Assembly (NCBI GenBank): GCA_028706735.1 | Contig: JAQTVS010000084.1 | Location: 1 to 9,635, forward strand | Source: Thiomonas sp. | Lineage (GTDB): Bacteria > Pseudomonadota > Gammaproteobacteria > Burkholderiales > Burkholderiaceae_C | DNA length: 9,635 nucleotides | Direction of reading: 5' to 3' | In this document: piece after piece, positions 6,411-9,635 of the stretch | Numbering within the stretch: the stretch's first letter is position 1 | Layout of the letters: every line of letters starts with the position of its first letter | The notes under the pieces: generated by a model | Seen by the model: only the letters and a program-made list of their open reading frames with translations | The model's database searches: none | Told to the model about the DNA's origin: nothing | Made by a program: the position numbers and the translations under genes

Positions 6411-7441
6411 GTGACTGGCCGCATCGCCAGAAAGCGTTCGAGCGCTGGCGGGCGATAGCCCGGCAGGGCGGAGTGGCGGCTGAGGGTGGAGGTGTGCACG
6501 CCCTCGTGCCCGATGGGATTGGTCTGCCCCGGCTGGCGCTCGCGCTGGCCCAGCAGCCGGTAAAACAGGGTCATGGTGTCGCCCATCTGTGCCGCGGGGT
6601 CGCCGTGCGGGGGTAGCAGCGAGGCGTCGAGCGCAAGGCCGCAGCGGCTGGCGCGGTCCGCCATCCACAGCAGGGCGCCGTCGGACAGGCCGGTGAGGGT
6701 TTGCCCGCCGCCAACATCGCCATGCACGCCGGGAAACCAAGCCTGCTCCACCACCTGATTGGTGGCATGGCTCTGGGTCTGCCACAGCGTGGGGGAGAAG
6801 GGTTTGCGCCGCTCGTCCAGTGCAAGCGCCTGATAGCCATAGCGCACCCGGCTGCTCAGCGCCACGTCGTGGAATTCGTAGAGATGCTTGGTCCAGAAGC
6901 GCAGCGGCGTGACTGGAATGCCGAGCGCGCCCACCGTGTCCCACACGCCGATCAGTTCGATGGGCGCGTCCGGCCAGGAATAAGCCTCGCGGAAAGTGAC
7001 GGATTGCGGCGCGTCGGGGTGGCTGTCTGGCGTGCGGTCACGGTAGAGGGCGTAGGCGTCCGGGATGTGCTCGACACACTGCGGCCGCAAAATTCCGCAA
7101 TTGCGGATCAGCCCGGCCACACTGCGCACGGTGTAGGCGCCGCGGCTGTAGCCGAACAGAAAGATCTGGTCTCCCGGCGCGTAGTTCTGCACCAGAAACA
7201 GATAAAGCGCGCGGATATTGGCCGAGATGCCCATGCCGAATGCGCCGCCGGTGAGCTTGTCCCACAGCCCGCCCTGTTCCCCCAGGCCCTTCTGGTAGAA
7301 CACGACCTGATCGACGCCAAACCCGTCCTGCGCCGCCACGGCGACGGAGAGCTTGACCACATTCGTCGGCGTGGGGGCGCTGCCATCATTCTGGTCGGGC
7401 TTGCTCCAGGTGCCGTCGGCAAAAAGAACGATGCGCTTCAT
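6398..7441 (-). CDS. DUF2235 alpha/beta-hydrolase (Tle1-like phospholipase domain)
   Basis: This 347-residue protein is nearly all DUF2235 domain, an alpha/beta-hydrolase fold found in type VI secretion phospholipase effectors (Tle1) and in many stand-alone bacterial proteins. It opens with the characteristic KRIVLFADGTW (2-12) and TNVVKL. The nucleophile elbow GYSRGA (97-102) gives Ser99. WDTVGALG (167-174) supplies a likely catalytic Asp168. PGVHGDVGGG (237-246) supplies the likely catalytic His240. There is no signal peptide or membrane segment, so it is cytosolic unless exported by a dedicated machine. No VgrG, PAAR, Hcp or recognisable immunity gene lies within the window. It is much shorter than multi-domain Tle1 effectors. 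A strong ribosome site precedes the ATG. It is transcribed toward the DUF748 gene and overlaps its end. Lipase or esterase activity is likely; substrate and biological role are unknown. Confidence 0.88.
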   Translation of the reverse strand: MKRIVLFADGTWSKPDQNDGSAPTPTNVVKLSVAVAAQDGFGVDQVVFYQKGLGEQGGLWDKLTGGAFGMGISANIRALYLFLVQNYAPGDQIFLFGYSRGAYTVRSVAGLIRNCGILRPQCVEHIPDAYALYRDRTPDSHPDAPQSVTFREAYSWPDAPIELIGVWDTVGALGIPVTPLRFWTKHLYEFHDVALSSRVRYGYQALALDERRKPFSPTLWQTQSHATNQVVEQAWFPGVHGDVGGGQTLTGLSDGALLWMADRASRCGLALDASLLPPHGDPAAQMGDTMTLFYRLLGQRERQPGQTNPIGHEGVHTSTLSRHSALPGYRPPALERFLAMRPVTYLP

Positions 7442-7451
7442 CTTGGAACGT

Positions 7452-7457
7452 CTCCTT
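7452..7457 (-). promoter_or_regulatory. Shine-Dalgarno site of the DUF2235 gene
   Basis: On the minus strand this reads AAGGAG, a near-perfect anti-16S match, 10 bases before the ATG at 7441. It is the clearest ribosome site in the window and fixes the DUF2235 start. It also argues against a nitroreductase start at 7456, which would put coding sequence across it. Confidence 0.75.
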
Positions 7458-7599
7458 GCAACCCGTTATCTCGTGTCACAACCATCCTGCGCGGAATGAT
7501 GTGCCTGCCGCGTTGAATTGCCCACCCCCAAACCCGGTGGAACCCCCTGTCTGGATTGCGGCGGATAGACTGGCAAAAAACGCCAGAGACGAGATCCGC
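7458..7599. promoter_or_regulatory. Divergent intergenic region between DUF2235 hydrolase and nitroreductase operon
   Basis: This stretch separates two outward-facing genes and should hold promoters for both. A small inverted repeat (CTGGC at 7570-7574, GCCAG at 7582-7586, around an A-rich loop) lies just before the nitroreductase start. TAGACT at 7565-7570 is a weak -10-like hexamer without a good -35. Nothing else stands out, and no specific regulator can be named. Confidence 0.4.
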
Positions 7600-8346
7600 A
7601 TGCGCCAAACGCCAGCCCCCATGCCACACGCCGCGCCGTCCGCCGCGGCCGACTCGCAGAGCCAGGCCGCGGTGGACGGCGCCATCACTTCGCGCCGCTC
7701 CATCCGCCGCTTTCTGCCCACTCCGGTGCCGCGCGACACGCTCGAAGCCATCCTGCGGGTGGCCGCGCGCGCGCCCTCGGGCACCAACACCCAGCCCTGG
7801 CAGGTGCATGTGCTCACGGGCGCGGCGCTGGCGCGGCTGTCGTCGCGCATTCGGGCGGCGTATGACGATCCGTCACAGGCCGCGCAGCACACCGAGGACT
7901 ACGCCTACTACCCGCGCGAATGGCGCTCGCCCTACATCGACCGCCGCCGCAAGGTGGGCTGGGATCTGTACGGACTGCTGGGCATCACGAAGGGCGACAA
8001 AGCCGCGATGCACGCCCAGCATGGCCGCAACTACCTGTTTTTCGACGCGCCGGTCGGGCTGATTTTCACCATCGACCGGGTGATGGAGCAGGGCAGTTGG
8101 CTGGACTACGGCATGTTCCTGCAGAACATCATGGTGGCCGCGCGCGGCCGCGGCCTCGACACCTGCCCGCAGGCGGCGTTCACCCAGTTTCACCGCCTCA
8201 TCGAAGACGCATTGAAGCTCGACGCCACGACCCAGCAGGTCGTCTGCGGCATGTCGCTGGGCTGGGCCGACCCCGGCGCGATAGAAAACACCCTGGTCAC
8301 CGAGCGCGCGCCGGTGGCTGAATTCACGCAGTTCCACGACACATGA
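7600..8346 (+). CDS. Nitroreductase-family FMN oxidoreductase
   Basis: This 248-residue flavoprotein belongs to the nitroreductase family (PF00881), most like the NfnB/PnbA-type enzymes that reduce nitroaromatics or quinone-like compounds with NAD(P)H. The FMN-binding start SRRSIRRF (31-38) is followed by [10 protein letters not shown] (58-67), the best-known family motif. Later come [10 protein letters not shown] (147-156), [10 protein letters not shown] (185-194) and [10 protein letters not shown] (216-225), all in expected order. It should act as a cytosolic dimer. I chose the ATG at 7600, about 30 residues before the first conserved motif; ATG 7621 is an alternative. The frame is open back to 7456, but that part looks noncoding and crosses the neighbour's ribosome site. 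Its stop overlaps the next start by ATGA, so it leads a coupled operon with DUF1992 and pncB. The natural substrate is not deducible. Confidence 0.88.
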   Translation: MRQTPAPMPHAAPSAAADSQSQAAVDGAITSRRSIRRFLPTPVPRDTLEAILRVAARAPSGTNTQPWQVHVLTGAALARLSSRIRAAYDDPSQAAQHTEDYAYYPREWRSPYIDRRRKVGWDLYGLLGITKGDKAAMHAQHGRNYLFFDAPVGLIFTIDRVMEQGSWLDYGMFLQNIMVAARGRGLDTCPQAAFTQFHRLIEDALKLDATTQQVVCGMSLGWADPGAIENTLVTERAPVAEFTQFHDT

Positions 8347-8618
8347 ACGCACTGGCCTGGATCGGCGAAGCCCGCATTGCGCAGGCCGTGCAGGACGGCA
8401 AGCTCGACAACCTGCCCGGCGCCGGATGCCCGCTCGATCTCACCGTGCGCGACGGCGCGCTCGACGCCCAGGCCCGCCTCGGCCTGGAATTGCTCGATCG
8501 GGCGCGGCGCCGCCTGCGCACCGATGCCGCGCAAGACCAGCGCGAGCGCGCCGCGCTGCGCCTGCTCTGGGCCAAGGCGCTCGCACGCCAGCGCCACAAC
8601 ACCGGCACATCCGCATGA
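8343..8618 (+). CDS. DUF1992 (DnaJ-homologue subfamily C member 28-like) small protein
   Basis: This 91-residue protein has the N-terminal signature of DUF1992: [28 protein letters not shown] (6-33), with the hallmark DNLPGAG-x-PLDL. The rest is Arg/Ala/Leu-rich and probably helical. It lacks the PPE-x-R-x-A-x-x-x-LKNAG-like middle I would expect, so it is a short or divergent member. It has no membrane segment or signal and no J domain. The function of the family is unknown. The start is fixed by the ATGA overlap with the nitroreductase stop, and its own stop overlaps the pncB start in the same way, so translation of the three genes is probably coupled. Confidence 0.82.
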   Translation: MNALAWIGEARIAQAVQDGKLDNLPGAGCPLDLTVRDGALDAQARLGLELLDRARRRLRTDAAQDQRERAALRLLWAKALARQRHNTGTSA

Positions 8619-9635
8619 TCATCGAATCCCTGCTCGACACTGATCTCTACAAGTTCACCATGATGCAAGTGGTGCTGCACCACTTTCCGGGAGCGCAGGT
8701 GGAGTACCGCTTCAAATGCCGCACGCCCGGGGTCGATCTGGTGTCGCGGCTGGGCGAGATCGACGCCGAACTCGACGCGCTCTGCACCCTGCAATTCAAG
8801 CCTGACGAACTCGACTACCTGCGCAGCCTGCGCTTCATCAAAAGCGACTTCATCGACTTCCTCGAGTTGTTTCGCCTCAACCGCCAGCGCATCAGCGCCA
8901 CGCCTGCCGCCGACCCTTCTGCGCGCGAGCGCGGCGAGATCGACATTTCCATCCGCGGCCCCTGGCTGCACACCATTTTGTTCGAAGTGCCGGTGCTCGC
9001 CATCGTCAGCGAGGTGTACGCCCGCCACGCCCATGCCGATGCCGACCAGCACGCGGGCCTGGCGCGTCTTGCCGACAAGATCGCGCTGCTTCACATCCCC
9101 GAACTGCAAGACTGCCGCATCGCCGACTACGGCACCCGCCGCCGCTACTCCCGCCGCTGGCAGGCGCAGGTGCTTGGCCGTCTGCATAGCGGCCTCGGCC
9201 CCCAGCTTGCAGGAACCAGCAATGTGCTGCTCGCCAAAGACATGGGCCTCACTCCGCTGGGCACCATGGCGCACGAATACCTGCAGGCCTGCCAGGCGCT
9301 GGGGCCCCGGCTGCGCGACACCCAGGTGTTCGCCTTCGAGATGTGGGCCAAGGAGTACCGCGGCGACTTGGGCATCGCCCTGGCCGACGTGTACGGTCTG
9401 CAAGCCTTCCTGCGCGACTTCGACCTGTATTTCTGCAAGCTGTTCGACGGCGCCCGGCACGACTCGGGCGATCCCTTCTTATGGGGCGAACAGATGATTG
9501 CGCATTACGCCAAGCACCGCGTCGATCCCCGCACCAAGACCCTGGTGTTCAGCGACATGCTCACCATTCCCAAGGTCATCGCGCTGTACCGGCAGTTTCA
9601 CCAGCGCGTCGGCCTGGCCTTCGGCATCGGCACCA
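8615..9635 (+). CDS. pncB: Nicotinate phosphoribosyltransferase (3' end cut by window)
   Basis: The enzyme converts nicotinate and PRPP, with ATP, to nicotinate mononucleotide in the Preiss-Handler route of NAD salvage. The frame is open from the ATG at 8615 to the window edge: 340 codons of a protein that is about 400 residues in enterobacteria. Signature parts appear in order. [11 protein letters not shown] (8-18) is the N-terminal motif. DYGTRRRYS (171-179) follows, then [23 protein letters not shown], where His220 matches the histidine phosphorylated in the Salmonella enzyme. [10 protein letters not shown] (278-287) and FGIGT (336-340, phosphate/PRPP binding) come last. The start overlaps the DUF1992 stop by ATGA. 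Missing is only the C-terminal portion after FGIGT. The protein is cytosolic. Confidence 0.96.
   Translation, partial: MIIESLLDTDLYKFTMMQVVLHHFPGAQVEYRFKCRTPGVDLVSRLGEIDAELDALCTLQFKPDELDYLRSLRFIKSDFIDFLELFRLNRQRISATPAADPSARERGEIDISIRGPWLHTILFEVPVLAIVSEVYARHAHADADQHAGLARLADKIALLHIPELQDCRIADYGTRRRYSRRWQAQVLGRLHSGLGPQLAGTSNVLLAKDMGLTPLGTMAHEYLQACQALGPRLRDTQVFAFEMWAKEYRGDLGIALADVYGLQAFLRDFDLYFCKLFDGARHDSGDPFLWGEQMIAHYAKHRVDPRTKTLVFSDMLTIPKVIALYRQFHQRVGLAFGIGT

Noticed and set aside
5895..6944. Minus-strand open frame spanning the convergent gene boundary
   Set aside because: It is out of frame with the DUF2235 gene, whose catalytic motifs and ribosome site are clear, and its composition is Arg/Pro/Ala-rich shadow.
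7456..7599. N-terminal extension of the nitroreductase to an ATG at 7456
   Set aside because: It would overlap the strong DUF2235 ribosome site and adds Pro/Asn-rich residues unlike the family; the ATG at 7600 gives a normal length.
1..9635. Defence system, CRISPR array, prophage or tRNA-linked island
   Set aside because: No repeats with spacers, no tRNA-like fold, no integrase or phage genes, and no known defence domain pairing were seen.

Overview
The window is high-GC DNA with long antisense open frames in nearly every gene, as GC-rich codon use produces. Gene content and protein style point to a betaproteobacterium, probably Burkholderiales. A Thiomonas- or Comamonadaceae-like host is a guess from style; no marker gene proves it. 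It looks like ordinary chromosome: seven protein genes, no RNA gene, no CRISPR array and no complete mobile element.

Layout. (1) Positions 1-131 are less GC-rich and carry no confident gene. They hold a perfect hairpin and end against a CTAG tetramer that contains the stop codon of the next gene; this may be the end of an insertion sequence that continues left of the window. (2) Two minus-strand genes form a likely operon: a putative Na+/H+ antiporter of the PF07399 type (2359 to 1082), then a beta-hydroxyacid dehydrogenase of the 3-hydroxyisobutyrate dehydrogenase family (1052 to 132). (3) A 205-base divergent intergenic region contains a dyad and a -10-like box. (4) A plus-strand gene encodes a 1281-residue DUF748/AsmA-like envelope protein (2565-6410). 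(5) It converges on, and overlaps by 13 bases, a minus-strand DUF2235 alpha/beta hydrolase (7441 to 6398). (6) After a second divergent region, a tightly coupled plus-strand operon begins: an FMN nitroreductase, a short DUF1992 protein and nicotinate phosphoribosyltransferase (pncB). They are joined by two ATGA stop/start overlaps, and pncB runs off the right edge.

How they fit together. The right-hand operon includes an NAD salvage enzyme (pncB) and a probable NAD(P)H-consuming flavoenzyme. The left operon pairs an ion transporter with a soluble dehydrogenase, with no obvious shared pathway. The DUF748 protein is probably anchored in the inner membrane and spans part of the periplasm. I found no convincing new multi-gene system. 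The points most worth a second look are the possible mobile-element end at the left edge, the two-fold internal repeat in the antiporter, the repeat architecture of the DUF748 protein, the stand-alone DUF2235 hydrolase and the coupled nitroreductase-DUF1992-pncB operon.
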